Positions 47,561 through 59,161 of a stretch of 64,000 nt of DNA are shown here, one piece after another. Position 1 is the first letter of the stretch, and each line of letters starts with the position of its first letter. A program made the position numbers and the translations under genes. This stretch comes from Chiua virens (taxonomy: Eukaryota; Basidiomycota; Agaricomycetes; Boletales; Boletaceae). The stretch covers positions 310,001 through 374,000 of the forward strand of contig JAHNUO010000024.1 of the NCBI GenBank assembly GCA_019787685.1. The letters run 5' to 3'. Below the pieces are notes generated by a model. The model searched no databases. It was not told the origin of the DNA and saw only the letters and a list, made by a program, of their open reading frames with translations.

Positions 47561-48345
47561 ACCTGTTGTGGTGAGTGATCGTTATTTCATGATTGTACGC
47601 TCAATGTTAACATGTAATTGTGGCTATAGATCCCCCTGCCTTGCGTTTGCCCAACTGGATCTGACCGATTCAGACGGTCACTATGCGCCAAGATGCACTG
47701 GCACGTTAAGTGCAAGACGTGGCTGCGGAATCCAAACCTGCGTAGGGTAGGTCTGAACTGTCTGATTATTCCCTAGATTTTGATTGCCTGGATTTTGGAT
47801 TGTACACGAACCGCTGTACGAACTCGAAGCCAAATCATGAACTAATATACACACATACAGGACCCCTCCTGAATGAACCTTGCGTTCGTCTTTCTCTGAG
47901 CTATATTACTTGCCTCTCCCGCGTCTGACTTCTGCCTGGGTATTTTTCTACCGTTTTATTGCAATCTTGGGGTCAAAGTGTTGGCCTCCAGCGCCACCGA
48001 TGAACTGGTCATAACACCAAGAATCAAGCGATAAGCAAATCCGTGATCACCAAACTCACGTCCTGCGTCCTCGCCGGCGGCGCCGATATTGGTGCGCCCT
48101 TCGGGAGCCGCCTTTGAGGTTTGGGATCCTGCTTTTCTTCTGGCTCGGTATCATGATCCTTGAGATTGTCGAATGTCTTAGAGCAATTCAGAAAGGAAAG
48201 CGAAATATGGCTTACTGTCTTTGAACGTGGGGTGGCGACATCCGGCTGTTTATGACCCATGATGTTGGACGGGGTATTTTCTAGGGTGCTAAGTACCTTG
48301 CTCCTACCCAGGCTTGGAGGCAATTTGAGTCGGAAGGGTCCGAAT
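47490..48345. repeat. Direct duplication, unit 1
   Basis: Shares extended similarity with 49486-50370: a plus-strand scrap of the coiled-coil gene, CACCTGTTGTGGTGAGT, AGATGCACTGGCACGTTA, and a small minus-strand gene. Confidence 0.75.
47948..48260 (-). CDS. Unrecognised small charged protein, copy 1
   Basis: Start MGHKQPDVATPRSKT (48260); the frame reads on through LNCSKTFDNLKDHDTEP and PPARTQD. One intron (about 48003-48057) joins to FIGGAGGQHFDPKIAIKR (stop 47948-47950). About 85 residues, Lys/Asp/Pro-rich, no known domain. The second copy at 49932-50269 keeps the same intron and frame with a different sequence, which argues that it is a real gene. Confidence 0.5.
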
Positions 48346-48500
48346 GGCGGAAATTTATTTCGGCCATGCTAAGGCTTACGACCCCTTACGACTGCCTTGT
48401 AAGGATTGCTAATCCTTTTTTGAACATTACAAGGTTCATTATAAGTCATGATAATGGTCATTTTACAATGAAAATTTTTATATAATTGTTTCGAATTTGC

Positions 48501-48506
48501 ACGATC
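48501..48506. repeat. Target site duplication ACGATC, left copy
   Basis: Paired with 49411-49416; present once in the related sequence near 55940. Confidence 0.65.
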
Positions 48507-49410
48507 AGGCATGTTACAGTCATCCACCGTCATTTGCGTCAACAAATTTGCATGGGCTCATACATCACAACAACAGTAAATCCGTCAGATCGGATGTTAC
48601 AGTACCTTTTGTACATATGTAAATAGTTGTTTAATATATTATGGACCTCGTTGGGAGAGGTGTGTAGTAACAGAGACTCATGTTGTGTTTGAGCCACTAT
48701 CGTGCTAGCACCACCATTTGCGAAAGACCAAAAAAAGCATATCACCATAGATGTTACGTTGATCTGTATCTAGCCGATTATCTTTGGATATCAATCTTCG
48801 ATTCCGCTCCCACTCTCATGCTCGCCAGAACCGCCATCAGACACATTGTCATCCATGTCCTCTCCACTTTCATCCACATTCCCACCATTGGCTTCTCTGT
48901 TTCTCCTGCTTCCCCTTTACTCATTGCTGAATATGCATGACCTACCATTGTCTGAGTCTGACTGCATTTTCGAGCACACTCTTATGACTTCCATTTGAGG
49001 AATAATCATTGCGTAATGGCGTGATAAGATGAGAATATTGGTACAAAAGACATGTTCCACCGGCATTCTTGTGGCCAAGCAATACAGAGCATTTCACCAA
49101 GATCCATATGTGAAAAGGATACTTCATGGTTACCTCTGTGTGTCCACTGGGTCTCCAAGAACCAAAAATGTTGATTTATGTCAGACTCGAGTAATGAATA
49201 GCAAATTACCCACATTCTTCCTCAAGAACAGTACATTGCATGAGATCCATCAACCATTGTACATTAGATTGTGTTGTATCTAATATATAGTAGCATGTCC
49301 TAATGGGCAACCAACAGTATCGTGAAGTTGTATAGTAGAATGCCTCATTTTGTGAGGGTGACGCAAATGGTGGTGGTGTCGCAAATGACGGTGGATGACT
49401 GTAATGGGGT
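48507..49410. mobile_element. 904-bp terminal-inverted-repeat element with 6-bp target duplication
   Basis: The ends share an inverted repeat of about 30 bp (TACAGTCATCCACCGTCAT then TTGCG, with a short indel near the tip). The element is flanked by ACGATC on both sides (48501-48506 and 49411-49416). It encodes no recognised protein, so it is non-autonomous. A related sequence at 55.9 kb (minus) continues straight through a single ACGATC, giving an empty site. Confidence 0.75.
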
Positions 49411-49416
49411 ACGATC
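49411..49416. repeat. Target site duplication ACGATC, right copy
   Basis: Paired with 48501-48506. Confidence 0.65.
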
Positions 49417-49485
49417 TTATAATTTATGGTAAGTCATTCCTAACTCCGCAAGAAATTTCTGACAATTTTTTTCACTAAGTATCTA

Positions 49486-50370
49486 AAACTCGCGGTGGAC
49501 GTCGTTCTTGAGTCACGGCACCGCGACCCCAGATTGCGAGCGTCTTTACTTCCTGCACCTGTTGTGGTGAGTTATCGTTATCTCGTGGTTATACGCTTCG
49601 TGTTGACATGTGATTGTAGCTATAGATCAACTGGATCAGACGGTCATTTACGCCAAGATGCACTGGCACGTTATGTGCGAGACGTGGCTACAGAATCCAA
49701 ACCTGCCTGGGATAAGCGCAAGCAGAGTGTGCGACGAGGTCAGATTGTTGAGTTTGTGTCGGTGGGATCATACACGAATCGTTGACTTCAAGTTGAACTG
49801 GTTTGTGCGGACTCGAAGCTGAATCATGAACTAATTTACACAGGACCCCTCCTGAACAAACCTTTCGTCCGTCTTCCTCTGAGCTACATCACTCGCCTCT
49901 CCCGCGTCTGACTTCTCCCTAGGTATTTTTTCTATCGTTTTATTGAAACCTTGGGCTCAGAGCTTTTGCCTCCAGCTCCACCGATGAACTTTCCATGAAA
50001 TTAGGAATTAAGCGTAGGCAAATCCGTGATCACCAAACTCACGTCCTGCGTCCTCGCATCGTTCGTTGCTTCCTTCGGGAGCGGCTTTTGAGGACTCGTA
50101 TCCTGCTTTCCCCCTGGTCTCTTAGGATCCCGCTTTACTTCTGACTTGGTATGATCCTTATCATGATCCTTGAGATTGTCGGATGTCTTAGAGCAATCTA
50201 GAAAGGAAAGCGAAATATGCTTACTGTCTTTGAACCTGAGGTGGGTCTCACCGGCTCATGTTTACCCATAGTGTTGGGGCGGGGTATTTTCTAGGGTGCC
50301 AAGTACCTTGCTCCTACCCAGAGAGATCGAGGTTTGGAGACAACTTGTGTCGGAAGGGTCCGAATGGCTG
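49486..50370. repeat. Direct duplication, unit 2
   Basis: Second copy of 47490-48345, same orientation. Between the units lies other repetitive DNA, including the 904-bp element. Confidence 0.75.
49932..50269 (-). CDS. Unrecognised small charged protein, copy 2
   Basis: Start MGKHEPVRPTS (50269). A 38-nt intron ending TTTCTAG would lead to DCSKTSDNLKDHDKDHTK, then KPLPKEATNDARTQD, and a second intron to FIGGAGGKSSEPKVSIKR (stop 49932-49934). Relative to copy 1 there is a one-base length change around the first junction, compensated if the intron is used here. The unusual shared C-terminus FIGGAGG and the same phase at the last intron support a real, diverging pair. Confidence 0.5.
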
Positions 50371-50559
50371 TGTCATTATTCAAAGTCAGCATAATCTTCG
50401 ATTACTGCTGTTCGACTGCTGTCCCGTTCAATTGCGGTGTGAATGATACTAACTGTCACAGACTGTCTCGTCTGTTCGACCCATTCGATCCCCCTTCCAG
50501 AAAATCCTGGGATCCACACCTCTTCCTACCAACCGCCTGCACTGAATCAGGCTGGGGGA

Positions 50560-51050
50560 CGGGGACTGGATGACCCGAGTGTGCTTGCGCCGTGCTCAAC
50601 AAGACGAAGCCGTCGTCTGCGGTGTCGCCTTTTCCTGCGCATCCTTCAAGCTCAGTCACACCTTCTGCATACACGAGACATAACCCAGTGCCCCATCAGG
50701 GTCTCATAGGAGATCTCAGACAAGGACATGGTCTTTGTCTTGCCAACAGAGAACCTGGACCTCATCGATTCCTCCAGCGAACGCAACACGAACACGAACG
50801 GTCCACGGCTGGTCTGGCGACATTGGCGGGCGAGAAGTGGCAGGTGCGTCCTTTTTGGTCGTTTCGTATGGACGTTGATGATGCTAGACGGTGTTGGACA
50901 TTAGGCCGTCGTCTTCGGAAGTTTCTATCGAGACGACGTTGTCTCAAATAGAACAACTCGTTTCACCATCTTGTCACGATATCAACTATTCACTTGTATG
51001 CACACCTGATAATAAACACTTTAACGCGCTCGCGGTACTATATTGCAATA
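50560..51050 (+). pseudogene. Partial copy B of the 29996 coiled-coil gene, with 3' flank
   Basis: Contains degraded exon 2 text, then GEKWQ with a donor, GTGTTGGACATTAGGCC like the start of parent exon 3, and GACGTTGTCTCAAATAGAAC like the parent's third exon. The downstream sequence also matches the parent's 3' flank (TTTCACCATCTTGT, GCGCTCGCGGTA). Stops and a large deletion rule out a product. Confidence 0.6.
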
Positions 51051-51770
51051 TACACAAATGACAGTGGGTAATAGAATATCTGTATTAACATGCCGTGTGG
51101 TAGCTCGACGTGATGCAAATGACTGATTAACAGAATAGCTGCAAATTCTAGCGAAAATTGAGAAATCGGATAAACATGAAGCGCACTTGAATCAGCTTTT
51201 TTGGGCCCGGCGTGGAGAGGGGCGTTGCGAAAAAGGAATGGTCGAGCTGATGGCGCATGTAAATTGTTGAAGAAACGCGCACGTGGATCGGTGCAAATAA
51301 GCATGAATGAAATAACAAATGAATTAATGATGGGTTGAGAGTTCGATGCGAAGATTCTTGAATGTTCTTGCGTGCAATGCGGGATACAAGTTCTGTGAGG
51401 CGGAGACATAATGCAACGTAGAATCGGAAAAATATTTGCGTATTTGGATCGTCGTAGAGAATGCGGTTATCGAAATGCTTGATCGAATATGGTAGACGTC
51501 GTTGCGATGACACTTGCAAGATTGATGCGGAAGATGGTTCAACCAGCTATGCATAAATCCGTATATCGTTTCCAATGTGGGACGGAATCCGTTCAGACGA
51601 CAGATGGAATTGCAAAATCGCGATGAACCAAGACGGTTGGCGGCTCGGGTGGAATCGAGGCCATGAGTAACTCAGTACCCATAATAGGCGCGCTTGTAAG
51701 GTCGTTAGTCACAATAACTGCCAAAGTAATAGTTTGATTGTAACGAACCATCCTGTCACTGCGTGGAAAA

Positions 51771-54332
51771 TTAGATCACAGTGATGATACTCGAAAAGCG
51801 GACATACAAAAGCCAAATAACCTTGGATCCTGTCTTACAGCCACGGAGTGTCACGATATGGCCTCTGATACACTCGTATAGCATCGTTCGTTGGTCCTTA
51901 TCAGCCTGAGGCGCGTGGAATGACCGTCTGTAAGCCCAGAGAGGTAAACAGACTTACCTGAGGTAGGACGTTCGCGATAAGTTGACTGCCAGTAACAGAC
52001 AAGGCAAGGTCCACAATCATGGCACGGCGACCACTGAAGGGTGACATTAGTGTGGAGCTGGAGAGAATGAGGGATCACAGACCCCTTTGCCGGTTCACAC
52101 ATCCTTTTCACAATCCTTGCGAGCGTGTCCGGGCCAGTTTCCTTGAACGCCTTGGTGACCGATTTGAATCCCTGTTCATTGGTCGCAAAGTCGAGCAAGT
52201 CGGCAATCAAATGATCGAGACACATCTGACGATGCTTGGGTGATCCATGCTCCAAGACTAACGTGCCTCCATCAGTGCTCGATATATGGGTTAGTTGGTG
52301 AGACGTACTGTGCTGGATACAATATGATCCCCATTGGTTCTTAGCGATCTCGCCAAACACTACGGATCCCTGATTCAACAGTTCGTCGATAATGCCATCT
52401 TTGGCCGATTCCTCGAGATTCTCAAACGCATGCTACAACCAATTGAATAATGGTTAAGCGTAGACAATGATGAACGTTACCTGAACGACGAGGGACCCTG
52501 TCTCGTGACATGCAAGCGAGGCCCACTTACCCTTGAGGGACTTGTTGACGCTTCCAGACCGAATTACGTTTATTCACGTGTTTCAAGGTGGAATATGTCA
52601 ACTCACTAGGCGAAAATCGGTGGCGCAGGAGGTGTCCAACTTAACTCCATGATCTGAATGGAGATTTGTTACAACTCGGCATCAAGCTGGCAACGAGGGT
52701 ATACCTTGCTCCAGACGTGAGACGCGTGCTTGTTCACTAATGTCAGAGCTGGATCGCCGAGAAGAAGCTCCGATACGATCAACAATCTGATATCTTCTTC
52801 ACAATCAAGGGCTTTTTGAAGAACGTGGCATCCGTAGCAATTTGTCGCAAGTTCGACCACTCGCCCCCTGGGGTTAGTAAATCCTTAGTACGTGAGAAAA
52901 CAAGGAGGGATCAAACAAACCTCATGCAACCCACGATCTTACGCCGCTCTTCGGCAGTTGCAGCGGCCTCGAGACATCTCTGGACCGCCCAGTTCCCGAA
53001 TCTACGCGAGCCACATCAAGTCAGAAATGACAACTCTCATAATAACCGATGTCAATGGGAAGTACCGATGAGACATCATCTCGAATCCTCGGGCGCATAT
53101 GGCGTCTATGATCTTGTGGCGCTCTTCCAAATCCGCGACCTTGAGCTTTTGTTGCAAAAAGATAGAGGCCTGTTGATCAGAGGACTTGATGATACGCGCT
53201 ACGAAAACATGGTAAGGAGGAGACGAAGATGGGTGAAGGAGTGACAAAAAATTGATGGGCTGCGTAAAAGAAATTATATGCCATATTAGTCGATATAATT
53301 CTGAATGAATGGGGTGTCGTGCCTCGTGAGAATGCGCTCCCGCAGACCCCTGACGTCCAAAGATGTTCTGAGAGGGAGAAGTCCTCAGGGATTCCTCCCC
53401 TGACAAACCAATAGAAAAACCGGACATGAGCTTTTCCTCCGCCTTACGCCATTCCGGGATTTGCTGGTGGCGCCAGGGGGCGGAAGAGATGGTAGGCAGA
53501 TCCGTTCGCCGCGCGGGTTGTGGGAAAGCACTGTCGTACAGAGGCTGAGTGCTGAGCGCAGGAGAAGCATTCTCCAAGTACTGATCAAAGAATGGAAAGC
53601 CACCCGACGGTAGCGCACACGACACGGGAGGTTCCAAAAAGCGCGACTGAGGGATATTAACAACGGATAAAAAGTCGCGTGACTTCAAGGGAGAGCCGGG
53701 ATCGAACAAAAGAGAGGATGGTGATACACTGGATGGCACAGACTGTACTTCATATGGGGGAGTGACCTTCAAATCAAACGTGGTCTTTGCAGGCGACAGA
53801 TCTGTGGGGGTCAAAAGCGCAGACGTCGTCGAACTCGGAGACACGTCCGGAGAGCCCGGCAAGTTCATGGTGTCGCCATTCACGGCCCGAGCAGGCTGTT
53901 GGGCGCAGGGGGCGGGAGAGTTGAGATTGAGCGCGCGCAGAAGCTGCTCGACATGCTGAACGACCAAAAAGGTGAGTATATGCGCCACAAAAAGCAACGA
54001 GTCAAACTTGCGTCATCGTCAAACTCGGGGCTCTGCCTTTTTCTTCCGTCACCGATGGCGCCGATGTCTCTTGTACGGTGTGGACCGACGTTTCCGATCG
54101 GACCGAAGACGTCTTCGCTTCCAAATACCGGATTGAAGCCTCGGAGTCCCGCATGGGGACGAAAGGGTGGGTTTTCAACGTCACGGGGAAATGTGTCGAT
54201 GGCGTTAGGCCAAGTAGGATCTAACTTCTGGGGGTGGGGAGCCCAGATGGAGGCAGCGGTGGACCTGGAACGGGGGGGACTGTAATCGTTGGCAAAGGGA
54301 CGGAAAGACTGTGCGGTGGTGGTGGGCTGCAT
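51771..54332 (-). CDS. PUF (Pumilio) family RNA-binding protein
   Basis: RNA-binding regulator of mRNA stability and translation. A disordered Ser/Pro-rich N-terminal half starts MQPTTTAQSFRPFANDYS (54332). PUF repeats follow: LKVADLEERHKIIDAI, FGNWAVQRCLE, TNCYGCHVLQKALD, NKHASHVWSK, CHETGSLVVQHAFE, QWGSYCIQHILEHGS, QGFKSVTKAFKE, VTGSQLIANVLPQ and GSKVIW. The helix cores that contact bases (for example NCYGCHV and GSYCIQ) look intact, giving close to the usual eight repeats. Introns interrupt nearly every repeat and were removed by eye. The C-terminus is uncertain: reading on gives a stop at 51771, while splicing a short intron could extend it to about 51600. The target motif cannot be deduced here. 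Confidence 0.85.
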
Positions 54333-55506
54333 GGTTGGAAAGGAGAGGATGGTACGTGGGACGGGGAAAGAGGGAGAGATGGAGAGAGGTGTCTTTTATA
54401 TGGATTTTCGAGCGCACTGACGGGCCGACGCGATGTGACGATCGCCCGACGGGGAGAGTCACATCCCTTTTTGAGAGAAGATTTGACTTTAATTGGAAGA
54501 CTTCTTTGCACCCTCCGACGCGCCTTGTCGGTAGCATGACACCTTTTTGTCTGATGCGGGTGCGACCAGTTCGACTATCAGTATACCCACCACCTTATCA
54601 CACGAGACCATGCGTCTCTGTGCAGCCCTGGTGTGGTTTCGTGCCATCGATGCATCAATGAGAAGCACGGGAGCGTGAAGGGTCTGAATGCCAAACTCAA
54701 CTCGTCACAATGTCACCGTTGGTGCCTCGGTAAGATCGGATTTGGAAGAGCCAACAAGGACGGGAGAGCGCACCATGTCTTGGTGAATTCGATGTATATA
54801 AAGGATACAACGAGGCTATCTGCAGGGTGACGACGCCCACCTTGCACCAACGCCGTTTACTCGAGTTCGAACGGAGATGTCTTTCGTCTCATGAATGCAA
54901 AAGGAACTGTACCTAGGGTCCATCTACTGTGATGAACGGGAACAGCCTTGTGCAGACTCACCAAGTATGCACAGGATCGACTAAAAGCAAACTGCGCAGT
55001 ACAGCAAGACTCGCAGGGAGCGGGTCCGAGTACCGCGGGAAAGTAGACAAGAGATTATGGGAAGCAACTTCGCAATCTAGTATCGGAGGACGGCGATCAA
55101 CTGTCTGTGCCTCTCTGCGTTTCATACCCACACGATAGGTGGCGCAGAAATCGGAGGCGCCTAGTACGGGAAGTAATGATATGCCGGAGTTCTCACCAGC
55201 CAAAACGCCAATAACGATCAAGAGAATACGTCAAAGCGCGTATTGGTGGAGAAAGAAGAGGGTGCTCGCGGAAATGAAGACATACATGTCGCTAGGTTCA
55301 GTGATCAAGGGTACAATAGGTACGCGAAAGAAGGAGGAGACCTGGCCAACGAATGAAACATTGAATAACGAGTCCATAAGGAACTCACAGAAGAGGGCTA
55401 CCCTACAGATGGTTACGAAGAATAAGTGAGGTGAATACACACATGATCTCGACCGCTGCCGGCGCGTGGGGCACTACGGACCGAGGAATCCGAATTGATG
55501 CTGATA
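54333..55506. other. Intergenic; no supported gene
   Basis: 1.2 kb upstream of the PUF gene. The short frame at 55139-55429 has no splice or domain support and is not called. Confidence 0.5.
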
Positions 55507-56235
55507 CAGTCGACTCCCTTATAACCCATACCCCCTCGGGAGTCGTCATAAGTCATGGGTTATGGGAGAGTATGGGGTATACAACAGGTCACTAATTACA
55601 AGACAAATTTTCATCTATGTATCTCCACCAGTTTAGTGGTAATGCAAGGGTGTTATGTACAAGTGAAATAGCTAGTCATGGTAATCTTGGTATTATTCAT
55701 GCTCTGCATGCCCTACGTACATGTTTCACGACTGAACCTACACAACATCATTTCCAACACGTGAGCAAAGTGAGTGTCAAGCTCCATGACAGCATCACAA
55801 ATCTCCTGGTCAGTTGCTTCGGACACATTGTGTGCCTCGCAAGCAGGGTTAAGAAGCTCGGAAAGGTCAATTTGATTAAAGTGTATTTCGCAACTTTTTT
55901 GCATGGCCAGGAATGACTTACCATAAATTACCATGTGATCGTATCTCAAATTCGACAAAATTATATAAATTTTCTCATTGAAATGACCATTATTGGACTT
56001 CTGTTGAAGAGTTGTGTCATTATTGCCATGTTGGGATGAGCAAAATACAATGGTTATATAATCCTGGCACTTTCTGATACAGCGACATATGGGTTATCAC
56101 CATCCAAATGGCTATGGGGTATGGGGTATGGGGTATGGCCAGAATTTACTGCGAACAGACTCGGGAGTCAGGAAAATGTATGGGTTATTAGGGAGTATGG
56201 GTTATAAGGGGTATGGGTTACAAGGGAGTCGACTG
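55507..56235. mobile_element. Non-autonomous Tc1/mariner-style element (MITE-like)
   Basis: Inverted repeats begin CAGTCGACTCCCTT, then TAACCCATACCCC, at both ends, and the element is flanked by TA on each side, as Tc1/mariner elements are. Internal arrays of TATGGGGTATGGGG/GGGTTAT follow the ends. No transposase. The inner part (about 55900-56010, minus) is related to the sequence around 48440-48500/49411-49460. Confidence 0.75.
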
Positions 56236-56839
56236 TAGATACGTAGGAAAGGACTCTCACGACGCCACAGAAGGAGAGTTTGGAGGGCAGAGGGAGTGTC
56301 GGTGACGTACCGCTGAATGCAACTGGATGACACCATGCTGAATGATGTGAGTAAGAGAGGAGTGACTCGTTATGTACGACATAGGAGAGCAAGATAAGAT
56401 GAAAATGCGTAGAGTAGTCGAATATGGACAAAGTAAAAGGACAAGGTGGTATGTATGTAGGGCGCAGGCGAGGAAGAGCCGAGATGGGAGTGTGCTCCCA
56501 CACGAAAAAAGCAACGCCAATCATGTTGTCGAGCATGCCGGCGATAAGAGAGAGGGTGTTCCGTGCGGTGGCTTACCTCAGTACCTGAATAGTACAGCCG
56601 ATAGAGCTCGAATAAAAATGCGGTGGGACAGGAAGACAGAGATTTGAAACGGCGTTTACTTTTGCAGACGCTGGCTTGATACCGTGTAGATTCTTACGTT
56701 AAATTGGCCGTACTGTACCGTCTCCGGCGGGGCTGCCAGCAGCGGACTCGGGTTCATATACGTAGCATTTACCAAACCCACCACTACTACATATATTAAA
56801 CTCGTCCCCCTCCTTGCCACTCTATACCCTCCCCTTCCC
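56236..56839. other. Intergenic upstream of the F-box gene
   Basis: No gene supported. The promoter of the F-box gene presumably lies in the last 100 bp (an ATATATTAAAC at about 56791 is TATA-like). Confidence 0.4.
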
Positions 56840-59161
56840 ATGTCTTCTCCCATCCTCCGTCTTCCCCTCGAAATACTCGAGAAAGTCGTCCTCGACATCC
56901 TCGATGACCCCACCTCCTCGCCGTCTGCCATCCTACCCTTTCTCAGCTCGTCAAAACGACTCTATACCACCCTCGGTTGCACCTCAAACAACCACCTTTA
57001 TGCCCGCATGTTTCGCTTCTGCTTCGATTCCTCTGCGCCCCTCCGCCGTCTCGGGGATCTCAACGCACCAGGTCTCTGCATACAGCTCCGCGCACACTAC
57101 GACGCCCTCAAGTGCATCCGCCGTGGCAACATTCGTGCAGATGGCGTCCTCGAGTCCTTTCGGACGTGCTTTTCAATGTTGATGGAAGACGACGGAAAGA
57201 ATCGCTGCCAGCTCAACGACGCCGGTCTCCCGGACTTTGTGGACAGATTCGTCCGTGAACGCTTGTATGAAAATTGCGTCGATGGCTGGCCAGCGGAGAA
57301 CCAGATCAATTCCCTTGCCGTCTGGCTGCTCTGGCTCACATCCACCGAAGGTATGTTCGCGCCTTTCTCCGCTTTCGCTTCTCAACTCCGCCCCCAGAGC
57401 GTCTCAGAGCCGAAACTCCCGCACAACGTGCGCAGATGACCAGACTCATCTTGCCATATGTCCTCATGCCCGTTCGCGTACGCTTCTCTCCCCATTACAC
57501 CCTCCCCTTGCCTCACCACGTTCCAGTATGCCGCGTACCTCGCTCCGCACGTCCACTACACTCTTCCCTTTCCCCGCGACATTCCTCAGCAACATCACTC
57601 GTTCGTCACTCCCCATGGTCACTACCCGCAGTACCGCAAAGGCTTTTCTCGCTCCATGCAACTCTACCACGTCGATAGCATGCGGTTTGGCGTCCCTCTC
57701 GCCTCCATTGCTGCAAAACTCATCTACTTTTCACATCGCGAAGTCTTTCCCGTCGGCATACCTCCCCATCTTCCCCTAACGCGCGCCCACGCCTTTCAAC
57801 TTGGTCTCCACATGGTCGGCCCGACGCAAGAGGACGTCAGGGAACTCAACGAGCACAAGGTCGCCAAGTTCGTGCCCACGTCCAAGTGGGACTGGTGGTC
57901 AGACGTCAAAGATCATGACAAGCTCAGGTCAGAGGCGCTCGCCAAGCTCGCTCCTAGTGCCCAATGGGATGACGACTGGAACCGTCTCGCGGACTGCACT
58001 TCACTCTTTACCCCCGTTTCCCTCAAACGCATGCACTACACCCCCGGCCTCCTGAGCGGTCTTTGGCAGGGCCGAATGCTGGTAAGTGACATCCACACTG
58101 GTTTTGCGCATGCTCATATTGCCGTATTGTCTAGTATCCAGATGATACCCTCAACGGGAACCTCATGCAAACACCACAAATGCCACCGACATTCAGCGAG
58201 CAGTCCATTCTCCTAACGGCTGCGCCCGTTTTTATGCGTCTTCGCGAGTACCACTGCATGGATGTCAATCCAAATCAGCCTGCGCCCTCAGGTGGAATCC
58301 AAAACGCATGGTTTCATGCCTCGACCAGATTCCAGGAGGTTACGGTGCGTGTTCCGGCTGTCCGCCATGATGATGTCTAACCAAGGGCGCTGTCACATCC
58401 CATTTAGCATGGCCTTGCTATCACGTGTCAGGAGAGGACCTCGTCTTATGAAGAATACGTTGTTGGGGGACCTGACTTACACGATGAGAGCAAGTGTCGT
58501 GGGTGCGAATATCGTGGATCCTCAGAGATGATCTTTCGGGAAGATGACGTGCGATATCTCGGGGTGCTTGATAACGTCTTGGCAGAGGAGGGTATGGAAG
58601 CTGTCGAGGAGGACGAAGATGATGTGATGGATGACAACTCGAGCGATCCCGATGCGGACGTGTCACCAGGCAGCGGGAACGAGGTCGTCATCACACGCAA
58701 GTGTGATGGTATCCTCGACGTCGTCCTCGTTGGCGAGGTACGTTATCCGTTCCCACTCCTTTGACCATTTGTTCTCAACCACGATATTTCCTTCATCACG
58801 CCAGACGGACCATCGGCACGGACTGGCTTGGCATCACTACAAGTTCTATGGCCGCGTCCGTGAATGGGACGGACTTGTGGCACTCATACGTGTTCCTGTG
58901 AGTTCTCATTCTGGTTTCGTTTCCCTGTTCCCGCGGCTGCTTCGAAGTGCAGCGAGGCCGTTCGGAAAGAGGGGCGTATGCATGTATGTTTTTTCTGATC
59001 TCAGTCCGTCTTAGTTACCCCCAACCGCAGCGCTCGGTATTTGGATATTCACTGGTTATGTTGTTGGGGGCCAAAACTTCGTCGGGAATTGGCGGACAAC
59101 ATCGCATCCTGGCGAGCCGGTCACGTTTGAGGGTGCGTTCGCAATGTCGAAGCGTGAATAA
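56840..59161 (+). CDS. F-box protein
   Basis: An F-box-type N-terminus (ILRLPLEILEKVVLDILDD) should bind Skp1 in an SCF ubiquitin ligase. The following exons join in frame: 56840-57349, about 57401-57478 (ETPAQRAQMTRLILPYVL), 57531-58083 (YAAYLAPHVHYTLPF … WQGRML), 58135-58347 (LREYHCMDVNPNQPA), from about 58436 (YEEYVVGGPDLHDESK) to 58738 with an acidic stretch (EEDEDDVMDDNSS), then HRHGLAWHHYKFYGRVREW and finally IFTGYVVGGQNFVGNWR … AMSKRE. This layout, with a cysteine pair CRGC before the acidic part and a WHHYKFYGRVREWDG block, is common in basidiomycete F-box proteins. Substrate unknown. Confidence 0.82.

Noticed and set aside
55139..55429. 96-residue plus-strand open frame upstream of the PUF gene
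   Set aside because: No domain, intron or homologous copy; composition unlike neighbouring genes.
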